Below are positions 55,235-64,000 of a stretch of 64,000 bases of DNA, one piece after another. The DNA is from HK1 sp965204915 (lineage in GTDB: Bacteria; Pseudomonadota; Gammaproteobacteria; HK1): assembly GCA_965204915.1 (NCBI GenBank), contig OZ242023.1, forward strand, positions 3,720,001 to 3,784,000. The letters run 5' to 3'. The notes under the pieces were generated by a model. That model was not told where the DNA came from. It ran no database searches and was given only the letters and a program-made list of their open reading frames with translations. The stretch's first letter is position 1, and each line of letters opens with the position of its first letter. Position numbers and translations under genes: made by a program.

Positions 55235-56776
55235 TCATCGAACGAAGGGCGTGGGCTCCACGAACGGATACCGGGCCTTGGCCTTGGCGCCGACGGCGCT
55301 GGCGTTGCGCACGTAGCGCTGCCCGTCTCCCGATCGGTACTCGTAGGCCCAGCCGGGCTCGCCTCCGGTCGATTGGTGGATGAACAGGCGTTCCTTCTGG
55401 CTCCGGATGCAGGCGTGGTGAATCCGCTCCGGGTCCCAGTCGCGCAGGATCTCCGCGCGCAGCTCGCGTTCGATGCCGGCGTACTCCGGCCGCCCGATCA
55501 GGTTGTCGAGCTCCAGCGGATCGGCCGCGAGGTCGTACATGAGGTCCGGATGGCCGTGGGTGTAGATGAACTTCACGTGGTCGCGGCGCACCATGCGGCA
55601 CGGCGCGCACACGCCCTCCCCCGTGTACTCGGACACCACCTGGTTGCGCCGGTCCGCCGCCTGTCCGCGCATCAGCGGCAGCAGGGAGCGGCCGTCCACC
55701 GGGGTGACCGGCTCGGGAACGTCGCCGTCCTGCGCGGCGACGTCCAGGAACGTCGGCAGCAGGTCCACCAGGGAGACCAGCTCCGAAACGCGCGGGACGG
55801 ATGGCAGGCCCGGGATCCGCGCGATCAGCGGGACCCGCGCCGACCATTCGTGGAACGACTGCTTGAACCACTGGCCGCGCTCGCCCAGCATCTCGCCGTG
55901 ATCGGAGGTGAACACCACGGCCGTCTCGTCTTCGATCCCCAGCGCCTCCAGGGTGTCCAGCAGGCGCCCCAGCTTGTCGTCGATGTAGGAGCACATGCCG
56001 TAGTAGGCGTGCCGGGCGTTGCGGACGTGCTCCCCGGTCACGTCGTGCAGGTCCCCGCCGTGCGCGTAGTAGAGCCAGCGGCTCATGACGTCCATCTCCT
56101 CGACGTCGAAGGCGGGGACCGCGGGCATGTCCACCGCGTCGTGGTCGTAGAGGTCCCAGTAGCGCCGGGTGGTGATGAACGGCGAATGGGGATGGGTGAA
56201 GGAGACCCACAGCAGGAAGGGCTTGTCCCTGTTGAACCGGGCCAGGTCGTAGAGCTTCTGCACCCCGGCGAACTCCACTTCCTCGTCGTAGTCGATCTGC
56301 AAGCCGCGCACGCAGAGGCCCGCATCCACCACCGCCCGCAGGTTGATGCCGGTGGGGCGGTAGCGCTCGCCGGCGATCCAGTCCGGCGTCCATGCGAAGT
56401 TGGCAGGGTAGATGTCGGTGGTGATGCGTTCGTCGAACCCGTGCACCTGGTCGGGGCCGATGAAGTGCATCTTGCCGCACAGCACGGTGTGGTAGCCCTG
56501 GTTCCGCAGGTAGTGGGCGAGGGTCGGGACCGAGGCGGGCATCTCGATGGCGTTGTCCCACATCGCGATGGCGTTGGCGTAACGGCCCGCCAGCATCGAC
56601 ATGCGCGACGGCACGCAGAGCGGGAAGTTGCAGTAGGCGTTCTCGAAGACCGTCCCGCTCCCGGCCAGCCGTTCGAGATGCGGCGTCCTGACCTGCGCGT
56701 GGCCGTAGAGGGAGAGCGCCAGCGCGGTCATCTGGTCCGCCTGGACGACGAGGAGGTTGGGCGCCTTGGTGGTCAT
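55235..56776 (-). CDS. sulfatase, choline-sulfatase-like
   Basis: The 513-residue arylsulfatase-fold enzyme has the Cys-type formylglycine motif CVPSR with Cys54, in the context FPLCVPSRMSMLAGR. Metal ligands are in LLVVQADQMTA and FTSDHGEMLGERGQW. The FPLC.PSR context, the overall length and the C-terminal RYVRNASAVG segment recall choline-sulfatases (BetC), which release choline from choline-O-sulfate. The assignment to choline is likely but not certain, and no betaine genes are nearby. A formylglycine-generating enzyme must act on Cys54. Confidence 0.85.
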   Translation of the reverse strand: MTTKAPNLLVVQADQMTALALSLYGHAQVRTPHLERLAGSGTVFENAYCNFPLCVPSRMSMLAGRYANAIAMWDNAIEMPASVPTLAHYLRNQGYHTVLCGKMHFIGPDQVHGFDERITTDIYPANFAWTPDWIAGERYRPTGINLRAVVDAGLCVRGLQIDYDEEVEFAGVQKLYDLARFNRDKPFLLWVSFTHPHSPFITTRRYWDLYDHDAVDMPAVPAFDVEEMDVMSRWLYYAHGGDLHDVTGEHVRNARHAYYGMCSYIDDKLGRLLDTLEALGIEDETAVVFTSDHGEMLGERGQWFKQSFHEWSARVPLIARIPGLPSVPRVSELVSLVDLLPTFLDVAAQDGDVPEPVTPVDGRSLLPLMRGQAADRRNQVVSEYTGEGVCAPCRMVRRDHVKFIYTHGHPDLMYDLAADPLELDNLIGRPEYAGIERELRAEILRDWDPERIHHACIRSQKERLFIHQSTGGEPGWAYEYRSGDGQRYVRNASAVGAKAKARYPFVEPTPFVR

Positions 56777-56798
56777 TGGTCCCTCGTCCGTGAAAACC

Positions 56799-56892
56799 CG
56801 TCATTCCCCGTCATCCCCGCGAAAGCGGGGAGAAAGTGGGAATCCACTTCAACCAGGAAACCTCCGGATTCCCGCTTTCGCGGGAATGACGG
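56799..56892. repeat. dRS3-like palindromic element, decayed left arm
   Basis: The right arm 56864-56892 is the same ATTCCCGC..GCGGGAAT arm as at 25678 and 35941. The left arm 56799-56845 is interrupted by an extra copy of the hairpin core. It fills part of the gap between the sulfatase and tctC genes; the remainder holds no gene. Confidence 0.75.
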
Positions 56893-57050
56893 CATGTGCC
56901 TGTGGATGCATGTGCTCGCGGAAGCACGTGCCCGTGGAAGCGGGTGCGGGTAGCCTGAATCGGACCATTCACATGTCCCGCCCTGCCGGCGTCGAGGCCC
57001 CGAGGCCGGCGCCGGGGGTTGCCGGCGCCGGTCCGGACCCTGCCGGCCCG

Positions 57051-58031
57051 CTACTGGATGGTCATCCCCAGCTTCTCGGTCAGGGACTTGAAGGCGTTGT
57101 ACTGCTTCTCGACGAACGCCCTGGTGTCGTCCGGGCCCTGGATATAGGGAATGGAGCCGAGCCCCTCGGTGAGCTTGATCCATGCCTTGTCCTCCTTCAG
57201 CTTGCCGAGCGCTTCGACCCACTTGTCGGCAGCCTCCTGGTCCATGCCGGGCGGACCCCACACCCCGCTCCAGCCGACCACCGTTTCCAGCGCCGGGTAG
57301 CCCGCTTCCGCGACCGTGGGGACGTCGGGGAGGGAGCCGACGCGCTCCGGCGTGGAGACCGCGACCGCCCGGAGCTTGCCGGCCTGGATGTTGCTGATGA
57401 CCCCGGAGAGGTTCTGGAACATCATGTCCACGTGTCCGCCCACGACCGCCGCCGCGGCCTTGCCGCCGCCCTTGTAGGGCACGTGCTTCATGGCGTCCGG
57501 CCCCATCCCGAACTGGTCCAGGACCATGTTCATGGCCACGTGCAGCAGGGTGCCCACGCCGGCCGAGGAGTAGCTGAGCTTCTCCCCGCCCTCCAGCGCC
57601 GCCTTGAGGTCGTCCAGGGTCCGGATGGAAGACTCCGCGTTGACCACCAGGACGAACGGGTTCAGCTCGATGAGCCCGAGAAAGGTGAACTCGTCCCACT
57701 TGTACGGGATCTTGCGGTTGATGGCGGGAACCGCCGCCTGCGACCCGACCCGCGCCAGCAGCACGGTGTAGCCGTCCTTCCTGCCCTTCGCCACGGTGGT
57801 GGAGCCGGTGACCCCGGCGGCGCCGGTCCGGTTGACCACCAGCACGGCCTGGCCCAGGTATGCGGGGGCGGTGCCCGCGAGGGTGCGGGCGGCGAGGTCC
57901 GCGGCGCCGCCGGGACCGTACGGCGAGACCATGGTGATCGGCTTGGTGGGATACTCCGCCGACGCCGCGGCGGTCATCGCGAGGCACACGACGCCGGCCG
58001 CCGTGCGCATCAGGTTGCTTGCCCGTTTCAT
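57051..58031 (-). CDS. tctC: tripartite tricarboxylate transporter substrate-binding protein (TctC/Bug family)
   Basis: This 326-residue periplasmic receptor has a signal peptide (MKRASNLMRTAAGVVCLAMT then AAASA|EYPTKPI). The Bug signature runs YPTKPITMVSPYGPGGAADLAAR, VLVVNRTGAAGVTGSTTVAKG and FQNLSGVISNIQAGKLRAVAVST, with a C-terminal WSGVWGPPGMDQEAADKW. It faces away from tctB-tctA across a 371-bp gap and almost certainly serves them. Substrates of this family range from citrate to aromatic acids. ATG 58031 follows GGGGGACAAGG. Confidence 0.93.
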   Translation of the reverse strand: MKRASNLMRTAAGVVCLAMTAAASAEYPTKPITMVSPYGPGGAADLAARTLAGTAPAYLGQAVLVVNRTGAAGVTGSTTVAKGRKDGYTVLLARVGSQAAVPAINRKIPYKWDEFTFLGLIELNPFVLVVNAESSIRTLDDLKAALEGGEKLSYSSAGVGTLLHVAMNMVLDQFGMGPDAMKHVPYKGGGKAAAAVVGGHVDMMFQNLSGVISNIQAGKLRAVAVSTPERVGSLPDVPTVAEAGYPALETVVGWSGVWGPPGMDQEAADKWVEALGKLKEDKAWIKLTEGLGSIPYIQGPDDTRAFVEKQYNAFKSLTEKLGMTIQ

Positions 58032-58402
58032 GGCCTTGTCCCCCATCGAGATTGGAAAAAAACCGGTTGGAAAAAACCGCGGGGCCGTGCTTGACACGGC
58101 GACGGCATCTAATCATGCTCATTTGCAGTGCGCAACAGGCTATTTGTGCGGATTTGCACGAATTGCCGGACGCTGGCGGTCTTCAGCATGGAGAAGTGCG
58201 CAACAGGCTGTCGAAACCGAATCGCCAGCCCTTCCCGTTCCGGTGGCCGTCCGGGGCGGCGTGGCCGGAGGCGGATACCCCGGAGACGTGTACCGATGCA
58301 AGTGCCGTCACGAAGCGTCGTTCCGTTCGCAACCGCCGCCGGGCCACGTTCCATCCTTGGGGGCCATCCCCTCGATGACGGCTCCCTCGGGGACGAGCCG
58401 TC
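58032..58402 (+). other. divergent control region between tctC and tctBA
   Basis: No gene. The 15-bp sequence AGTGCGCAACAGGCT occurs twice in direct orientation, at 58127-58141 and 58195-58209, spaced 68 bp (about 6.5 helical turns). TTGACA at 58091-58096 is a possible -35 box toward tctB. These may be binding sites for a regulator of the transporter, which is not encoded here. Confidence 0.5.
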
Positions 58403-58936
58403 GTGATCCGCGAGCGTCTTACCGGCATCGGGGTGCTGGTCCTCGGCCTCCTGATCTTCTTCGTGCTCATCCCCGCCGGCGTCGATCGGCCGGGCAGCGT
58501 CGAGCACACCGCGCTGGCGCCGGACTTCTGGCCCAGGATCATCGCCGGGATCATCATGGTGATGGGGCTGTTCCTGGCCGTCGGTCCGGCCGCGAAGGAG
58601 GAGGGCGAGGCGCGCGGAGCCGACGGTGGGGAGGAGGGCGGCGAGGCTGCCGCCGAGGCGGCCGGCGGAGCCGAGGCGGCCGGCGGATGGACGCACCGCC
58701 TGCCGGGGCTGGCGGTGGCCCTCGGCACCCTGTTCGCGTTCTACTTCCTGATCCCGTACCTGGGCATGGTGGCGCCCGGCATCGCGGTGATCCTCGGCCT
58801 GATGGTCTACGCCGGCGAGCGCCGCTGGCCCCTGGGCCTCGCCATCGCCCTCTGCGTGCCGATCCTGCTCTACGTCTTCTTCGTCCACGTCGCGAGCGTC
58901 CCGATCCCCCTCGGCGTGTTCGAGGGCCTGCTCTGA
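58403..58936 (+). CDS. tctB: tripartite tricarboxylate transporter small membrane subunit (TctB)
   Basis: The 177 residues have four predicted membrane spans: residues 8-25 (TGIGVLVLGLLIFFVLI), 44-61, then two after a Glu/Ala/Gly-rich loop (EEGEARGADGGEEGGEAAAEAAGGAEAA, longer than usual). The pattern DFWPRIIAGIIMVMGLFL is typical of TctB. It lies 12 bp ahead of tctA. ATG or GTG: the frame opens at GTG 58403 after GGACGAGCC. Confidence 0.88.
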   Translation: MIRERLTGIGVLVLGLLIFFVLIPAGVDRPGSVEHTALAPDFWPRIIAGIIMVMGLFLAVGPAAKEEGEARGADGGEEGGEAAAEAAGGAEAAGGWTHRLPGLAVALGTLFAFYFLIPYLGMVAPGIAVILGLMVYAGERRWPLGLAIALCVPILLYVFFVHVASVPIPLGVFEGLL

Positions 58937-58948
58937 CAGGGGGCCGGC

Positions 58949-60436
58949 ATGTTGTACGAGAACCTCGCCGAAGCCGTCTCGCTGTTCCTCACGTTCCAGA
59001 ACGTCGCCATCCTGTTCGTCGGGGTGCTCGTCGGGGTGGTCATCGGCGCGATCCCGGGCATGACCACGCCCATGGGGGTCGCCCTGGCGCTGCCCTTCAC
59101 CTTCACCATGCACCCGGTCACCGGCATCCTGCTGCTGCTGGGGATCTACAAGGGCGGCCTGTACGGCGGCTCCATCACCGCCATCCTGATCAAGGCGCCG
59201 GGCACCCCGGCGGCCTCGTGCACGGTGCTGGACGGCTATCCGATGACCCGGAAGGGCGAGGCCCGCAAGGCCCTGGACATCGCGCTGTACGCCTCCTGCT
59301 TCGCGGACTTCATCTCCAACCTCTCGCTGATCCTGCTGGCCGGGCTGCTGGCCGGGTTCGCGCTCAAGTTCGGCCCGCCGGAGTTCTTCACCCTGATCGT
59401 GTTCTCGCTGACCATCATCGCCGGGGTCTCGGGGGAGAACCTGGTCAAGGGCGTGGCGTCCGCCGCGCTCGGGCTGCTGTTCGCCACCATCGGCCTGGAC
59501 ATGGTGTACGGCACCAACCGCTTCATCTTCGACAACTGGAACCTGATGGGCGGCCTGAGCTTCATCCCGGTGCTGATCGGGCTGTTCGCGCTGCCGGAGA
59601 TCATCCACTACTTCACGCTGAGGCTGCGCGACAGCCTGGAGGCCGCGAGCATGGTCGGCGCCGGCGCCGGCTTTGCGGACTTCAAGCGCTGCTTCAAGTC
59701 GATCCTGCGCGGGAGCCTGATCGGGGTGGGACTGGGGGCGATCCCCGGGATCGGCGGCGCACCGGCGGCGTTCCTGTCCTACAGCGAGGCCAAGCGCACG
59801 TCGAAGCGCTCGGCGAACTTCGGCAAGGGGGAGATGGAAGGCGTGGCCGCCGCGGAGGCCGGCAACAACGGCGTCGCCGGCGCGACCATGATCCCGCTGC
59901 TGGCCCTCGGCGTGCCGGGAGACGTGATCACCGCGGTGATCCTCGGCGCCTTCATGATCCACGGCCTGCGGCCGGGGCCGGTGATGTTCGTGGACAACTT
60001 GCCGATGATCTACGCGCTGTTCATCGGCATCATGCTGAGCAGCGCCTACCTGTTCATGATCGGCAAGTTCTCCATCAAGGCCATCAGCCGGATCTCGGAG
60101 ATCCCGAACCGCATCCTGTACCCGGTGGTGCTGGTGTTCTGCCTGTTCGGCTCGTTCGCCATCAACAACAGCATGTTCGACGTGCTGGTGATGGTGCTGA
60201 TGGGCTGCGTCGGCTACCTGATGATGGTGCTCCGCTTCCCCGCCCCGCCGTTCCTGATCGCCTTCATCCTGGGGCCGCTGCTGGAGGACAACTTCCGCCA
60301 GTCCATGATCCTTTCGGAGGGCAGTCTCGGGATCCTGATGCGTAGCGGCATCTGCTGGTTCTTCTGGATACTCACCCTGCTGTCGGTGGTGTTCCTGGTC
60401 AAGAGCCGGAAGAAGAACATCCCGCTGAGCGGGTGA
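58949..60436 (+). CDS. tctA: tripartite tricarboxylate transporter large membrane subunit (TctA)
   Basis: The 495-residue TctA protein has about 11-12 membrane spans. Diagnostic motifs are GVVIGAIPGMTTPMGVALALPFTF and its internal repeat IGVGLGAIPGIGGAPAAFLSYSEAKR, along with KGGLYGGSITAILIKAPGTPAASCTVLDGYPM and GNNGVAGATMIPLLALGVPGD. It works with TctB and the TctC receptor encoded on the other strand to import a carboxylate with a cation gradient. The start is GTG/ATG near 58949, with GGGGGCCGGC upstream. Confidence 0.95.
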   Translation: MLYENLAEAVSLFLTFQNVAILFVGVLVGVVIGAIPGMTTPMGVALALPFTFTMHPVTGILLLLGIYKGGLYGGSITAILIKAPGTPAASCTVLDGYPMTRKGEARKALDIALYASCFADFISNLSLILLAGLLAGFALKFGPPEFFTLIVFSLTIIAGVSGENLVKGVASAALGLLFATIGLDMVYGTNRFIFDNWNLMGGLSFIPVLIGLFALPEIIHYFTLRLRDSLEAASMVGAGAGFADFKRCFKSILRGSLIGVGLGAIPGIGGAPAAFLSYSEAKRTSKRSANFGKGEMEGVAAAEAGNNGVAGATMIPLLALGVPGDVITAVILGAFMIHGLRPGPVMFVDNLPMIYALFIGIMLSSAYLFMIGKFSIKAISRISEIPNRILYPVVLVFCLFGSFAINNSMFDVLVMVLMGCVGYLMMVLRFPAPPFLIAFILGPLLEDNFRQSMILSEGSLGILMRSGICWFFWILTLLSVVFLVKSRKKNIPLSG

Positions 60437-60701
60437 CGGGAGCGCCCGTCAGGGCGGGGAACGTCCGCGGATAACGCGAAGCAGGCCGCGACGTGCCTCG
60501 CCGCGGCCGTTTCGAGCGATTCTCCGCCTACCTCCACCGGCAAGTTCAGGCGGATCCGCTGGCGCAGGGACCGGCAGATGCCCTCGCACACCGCGCAGGG
60601 GTTGCGCACCATGAACAGGATCCTGGGGCTATAGGTTCCGGGCCGAAGGGAGCGGCCATGCCGATGGCCGTCGCGACGCTCGGAATCCGGGGAGGATATC
60701 G

Positions 60702-61880
60702 ATGATCACCAAGTTCTCGTCACTCTACGCGGGCCACGTCGATCTGGGCGACATGGGCCAGGATGCGACTCCCGCGAACCGGCGCCGCTACCCGAACGAG
60801 CACCTCGTGACGGTGTTCTCCAAGACCGAGGCGCTCGCGAAGTGCATGGACCGGCTCGGCTTCGACACGCTCTGGCTCGCCGAGCACCACTTCCAGCACG
60901 AAGGCTACGAGTGCATCCCGAACATCCTGATGGTGGGGGTGCATCTCGCGCACGTGACCGGGCGCCTGCGGATCGGCTGCGGCTTCAACATCTGCCCGAT
61001 GTGGCATCCGCTGCGCCTGGCCGAGGACTACGCCACCGCCGACGTCCTCACCGGCGGCCGGGTGGTCTTCGGGGTCGGGCGCGGCTACCACACCCGCGAG
61101 GTCGAGAGCCTCGGCGGCATCATGATGGACCAGGATCTGAACCGCGAGATGTTCGAGGAGCAGGTCGACGTCATCTTCAAGGCATTCAACCACGAGAGCT
61201 TCTCGCACCGCGGCAGGCACTACACCATCCCCCCGAAGCTCCCCTACCGCGGCTACGAGCTGGAGGAGATCACCCTGGTGCCGCGCCCGAAGCACCTGCC
61301 GGTGGAATGCTGGCAGCCCATCGTCAGCGCGAATCCGCGCGGGCTCGACTTCATGGTCAAGCACGGCATCAGGGGCATCGTCGGGGGCGGTTCGGCCCTG
61401 CTCGGCGAGGGGCCGGTGGTCGGCTACCGCGATGCGCTGGCCCGCGCCGGCATCGAGGCGGAGCTCGGCGAGGGGATCTGCGTGGGCGTCAACTTCCATC
61501 TCGCCGACAGCCGGGAGCAGGCGGTGCGCGAGGCGACGCCCTACTACGAGGAGCACGCGAAGATGTTCGCGCCGCTGGGATTCTTCCGCGGACTGACCGA
61601 CGCGCAGACCGCGGCGGTCGCGCAACGCGGTGGCTGGGCCGACGTCGACTTCCCGACCATCGACCGGCAGATGCAGTCCCGCTCGTGGTTCTGCGGCACC
61701 GCCGAGGAGATGATCGCGTATCTGCAAGAACTCCAGGAACAGTTCCCGGGGCTCGAAACCGTGAACGTGCAGTCGAGCATGGGCACGCCGGAATCGGTGA
61801 TGCTGGAGCAACTGGAGCGGTTCGCGGCGGAAGTGATGCCGGCGTTCCGGACCGCGCCGGCCGAGAGCGCGGCGGCGTAG
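60702..61880 (+). CDS. LLM-class flavin-dependent oxidoreductase
   Basis: The 392 residues form the bacterial-luciferase-like TIM barrel: EALAKCMDRLGFDTLWLAEHHF, RLRIGCGFNICPMWHPLRLAEDYATADVLTGGRVVFGVGRGY, QPIVSANPRGLDFMVKHGI and WFCGTAEEMIAYLQEL. Such enzymes use FMNH2 to monooxygenate varied compounds. GGGGAGG precedes ATG 60702. The nearby carboxylate transporter and ligase/aminotransferase genes suggest a degradation pathway, but no substrate can be named. The 265-bp gap upstream has no supportable gene. Confidence 0.92.
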   Translation: MITKFSSLYAGHVDLGDMGQDATPANRRRYPNEHLVTVFSKTEALAKCMDRLGFDTLWLAEHHFQHEGYECIPNILMVGVHLAHVTGRLRIGCGFNICPMWHPLRLAEDYATADVLTGGRVVFGVGRGYHTREVESLGGIMMDQDLNREMFEEQVDVIFKAFNHESFSHRGRHYTIPPKLPYRGYELEEITLVPRPKHLPVECWQPIVSANPRGLDFMVKHGIRGIVGGGSALLGEGPVVGYRDALARAGIEAELGEGICVGVNFHLADSREQAVREATPYYEEHAKMFAPLGFFRGLTDAQTAAVAQRGGWADVDFPTIDRQMQSRSWFCGTAEEMIAYLQELQEQFPGLETVNVQSSMGTPESVMLEQLERFAAEVMPAFRTAPAESAAA

Positions 61881-62010
61881 GGCGGCGATCCGCAACGACG
61901 CGCGGGGACAGGGAAGCCCGCGAAATTCGGCGCAGGGTGCCCTTCGCCGGATCGTGCGCGGAGGGCGGCCCGCACGCGCGAGGCTCGCGGGATCGACGGA
62001 GGACGAAAGC

Positions 62011-63450
62011 ATGGCGGCGACCAGGAAGAAGGCGTCACCGGCGGCCGGTGCGCACGCGACCCGGTTGAGCGGCATCGAGGAGGAGTTGCGCGCGAAGGGC
62101 GTCAAGTACTGCTTCTCGGCCTACGTCGACGTGCACGGCGTGCCCAAGGGCAAGACCGTGCCGATCGAGCACTTCGAGCGCATGATGCGCGGCTCGGAGC
62201 TGTTCACCGGCGCGGCCCTCGACGGCCTCGGCCAGGGCCCGCACGACGACGAGCTGGCGGTCTACCCCGACCCTGCCGCCATCGCCCAGCTCCCCTGGGA
62301 GCCGGAGGTCGCGTGGTGTCCGGGCAATCTCAAGTACCACGAAGAGCCCTGGCCGATGTGCTCGCGCACCATCCTCTGCCGGCAGGTGGAGCGCGCGGCG
62401 AAGCTCGGGCTGAGGTTCGACCTCGGCATCGAGTGCGAGGTCTACGTCGTGCGCCGGGAGGGCAGGGGCATCGTGCCCAACCAGGACCGGGACGATCTCG
62501 CCAAGGCCGCCTACGACTTCGCGGGGACGCTGCTCAACTACCGGTTCCTGGACGAGATCGTGAGCGCGATGAACACGCTCGGCTGGGACGTGCACTCCTT
62601 CGACCACGAGGACGCCAACGGCCAGTTCGAGTTCGACTTCGCCTACGCCGACGTCCTCACCATGGCCGATCGCTTCGTGCTGTGGCGGCTGATGATGAAG
62701 GAGATCACGCGCCGCTACGGCTGGGAAGCCACCTGCATGCCGAAGCCCTACTCCGACCGCACCGGCAGCGGCGCGCACTTCAACATGTCGCTGGCGGACG
62801 TCGAGACCGGCAGGAACCTGTGCGCAGACGCGGGCGACCCGCGCGGATGCGGGCTGTCCCGGCTGGCCTACCGGTTCCTCGGCGGCGTCAAGAAGCACGC
62901 CGCGGCGATCGTGGCCACCACCTGCCCGACCGTGAACTCCTACAAGCGCCTGATCAAGACCGGCTCGATGACCGGCTTCACGTGGGCGCCGGTCTTCATC
63001 TCCTACGGGGGCAACAACCGCACCCACATGCTGCGCGTGCCCAGGCTCAGGCCGCATATCGAGGGGAGCGGCACGCAAGGGCATGGACCGTACCTCTCGG
63101 CCGCGCGCTGGGAGTGCCGCGCCGTGGATCCCTCGATGAACCCCTACCTGGGAGCGGCGATGATGCTCGCCGCGGGCCTCGACGGCATCGAGAACGACCT
63201 CGACCCCGGGGACCCGATCGACGAGAACATGTACCTGCTGAGCGACGCACAGCTCGAACGCAAGGGGGTCGGACTGCTGCCGCGCACCCTGCTGGAGGCG
63301 ATCGAGGCGTTCGCGGCCGACCCGCTCGGCCGGCAGGTGATGGGAGAGGACCTGTTCGACGCCTACGTCGATCTCAAGACCCGGGAGTGGTGGGACTACC
63401 ACAACGACGTCTCGCAGTGGGAGATCGACCGGTACCTGACGAAGTTCTGA
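62011..63450 (+). CDS. glutamine-synthetase-family ligase (type III-like/GlnT)
   Basis: The 479-residue protein carries the GS catalytic stretches: beta-grasp domain ending at GLGQGPHDDELAVYPD, then GIECEVYVV (metal Glu), FDHEDANGQFEFDFAYAD (Glu), DRTGSGAHFNMSL (His), NSYKRL and NNRTHMLRVP (Arg). This subgroup, annotated GlnT or type III glutamate-ammonia ligase, includes gamma-glutamylmethylamide and gamma-glutamylpolyamine synthetases. GGAGGACG precedes ATG 62011. With the aminotransferase 190 bp downstream, an amine-glutamylating catabolic route is plausible, which is inference. Confidence 0.88.
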   Translation: MAATRKKASPAAGAHATRLSGIEEELRAKGVKYCFSAYVDVHGVPKGKTVPIEHFERMMRGSELFTGAALDGLGQGPHDDELAVYPDPAAIAQLPWEPEVAWCPGNLKYHEEPWPMCSRTILCRQVERAAKLGLRFDLGIECEVYVVRREGRGIVPNQDRDDLAKAAYDFAGTLLNYRFLDEIVSAMNTLGWDVHSFDHEDANGQFEFDFAYADVLTMADRFVLWRLMMKEITRRYGWEATCMPKPYSDRTGSGAHFNMSLADVETGRNLCADAGDPRGCGLSRLAYRFLGGVKKHAAAIVATTCPTVNSYKRLIKTGSMTGFTWAPVFISYGGNNRTHMLRVPRLRPHIEGSGTQGHGPYLSAARWECRAVDPSMNPYLGAAMMLAAGLDGIENDLDPGDPIDENMYLLSDAQLERKGVGLLPRTLLEAIEAFAADPLGRQVMGEDLFDAYVDLKTREWWDYHNDVSQWEIDRYLTKF

Positions 63451-63640
63451 AAGGACACGTCGCGTTCCGAAAGGACGCACCGCCGGCGCGCGCCGGTGGA
63501 AGATGCAGGCTGGCGCATTCCCCGGCGCGGCTTTAGACTTTGCCGCCCGGCCCGCTCGCCGGAAATGCCCCACGAGCCGGCCCGTCCGCAAGCCGCAGCC
63601 TTCCTGCGCTACGTGAAGACTTTCAAAGGAGATCCCGCCC

Positions 63641-64000
63641 ATGTCCGCGGTACTCACCCCCCCGTTGCCGAACTCTCCCCATGCCCGCGACGTCGCATCG
63701 CTCATGCACGGGATGACCAACCTCGTCCGCCACGAGAAGGAAGGACCGCTCATCCTCGACGAAGGGTACGGGGTGTACGTCAAGGACCTGGAGGGCAACG
63801 AGTACGTCGAGGGCATGGCGGGCCTGTGGTGCACGGCGCTCGGGTTCGACAACGAACGCCTGATCCAGGCCGCGGTCGCGCAGATGCGGAAGCTGCCGAC
63901 CTACCACACGTTCTTCCAGCGCTCGACCATGCCCGCCATCGATCTCGCGGAGCGGCTGCTCGCGAGCGCTCCGGTGCCGATGGCGCGGGTGTGGTTCGCG
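63641..64000 (+). CDS. class III aminotransferase, N-terminal part, cut by window end
   Basis: Only the first 120 codons are present: RDVASLMHGMTNLVRHEKEGPLILDEGYGVYVKDLEGNEYVEGMAGLWCTALGFDNERLIQAAVAQM and TFFQRSTMPAIDLAERLL. This matches PLP-dependent omega-aminotransferases (putrescine, beta-alanine or taurine:pyruvate types); the PLP lysine lies beyond the window. AAAGGAGA precedes ATG 63641. It follows the glutamine-synthetase-like gene in the same direction and is probably cotranscribed. Confidence 0.92.
   Translation, partial: MSAVLTPPLPNSPHARDVASLMHGMTNLVRHEKEGPLILDEGYGVYVKDLEGNEYVEGMAGLWCTALGFDNERLIQAAVAQMRKLPTYHTFFQRSTMPAIDLAERLLASAPVPMARVWFA

Noticed and set aside
60214..60612. A minus-strand frame containing NPCAVCEGICRSLRQRIRLN, hinting at a Cys-rich small protein.
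   Set aside because: Most of the frame overlaps tctA, no ribosome site or known family could be matched, and the Cys pattern is not a recognised motif.

Overview
The window is a 64 kb stretch of high-GC proteobacterial chromosome. A BamC-like lipoprotein, a Der GTPase, a very large NAD-glutamate dehydrogenase, an HtrA protease, a DUF523/DUF1722 protein and a glyoxalase II all point to a Gammaproteobacterium; this is inferred from gene content, since no rRNA or other marker settles it. Catabolic and transport genes (CO-dehydrogenase-like molybdoenzyme, hydantoinase/oxoprolinase, sulfatase, tripartite tricarboxylate transporter, luciferase-like monooxygenase, glutamine-synthetase-like ligase) suggest a heterotroph using varied organic substrates.

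Layout. 1-8.8 kb: end of der, convergent bamC-like gene, NAD-GDH, and a divergently transcribed formylglycine-generating-enzyme-like protein. 9.3-16 kb: tRNA-Cys(GCA) followed by an accessory block with a complete IS1182-type element (matching 22-bp inverted ends), an integrase stub, two overlapping small genes, an SDR dehydrogenase and a single-chain restriction-modification protein. 16-24.6 kb: hyuB/hyuA, whose junction carries a 128-bp tandem duplication, then coxS-coxL-coxM-like genes preceded by a broken coxG. 24.6-33.8 kb: a defence segment with visibly lower GC (N4/N6 DNA methyltransferase, candidate restriction enzyme, EVE-domain nuclease-like protein, and an AAA ATPase + DUF4435 pair resembling PARIS AriA/AriB), then HupE-like and metallo-hydrolase genes. 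The segment is bracketed by direct repeats of about 580 bp: the coxM 3' end with its hairpin at one side and a frameshifted copy at the other. 33.8-38.4 kb: an MNT-HEPN toxin-antitoxin pair, an enoyl-CoA hydratase, palindromic repeat elements, a secreted two-domain protein with a proline-rich repeat linker, and a second, internally deleted MNT-HEPN copy.

38.4-43.6 kb: a four-gene Gld-like ABC export operon. 44-48.2 kb: HtrA protease, RidA, DUF523-DUF1722, a DMT-permease fragment and GloB. 48.3-53 kb: RND/MMPL exporter, LolA-like periplasmic protein and outer-membrane barrel, probably one envelope export system. 53-57 kb: Uma2 nuclease, alkaline-phosphatase-superfamily enzyme and sulfatase. 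57-60.4 kb: TctC facing TctB-TctA. 60.7-64 kb: LLM flavin oxidoreductase, glutamine-synthetase-family ligase and the start of a class III aminotransferase.

The most interesting part is the repeat-bounded defence segment at 24.6-33.8 kb. Several other loci show recent rearrangement by short repeats: the hyu junction, the two MNT-HEPN copies and the proline-rich protein.
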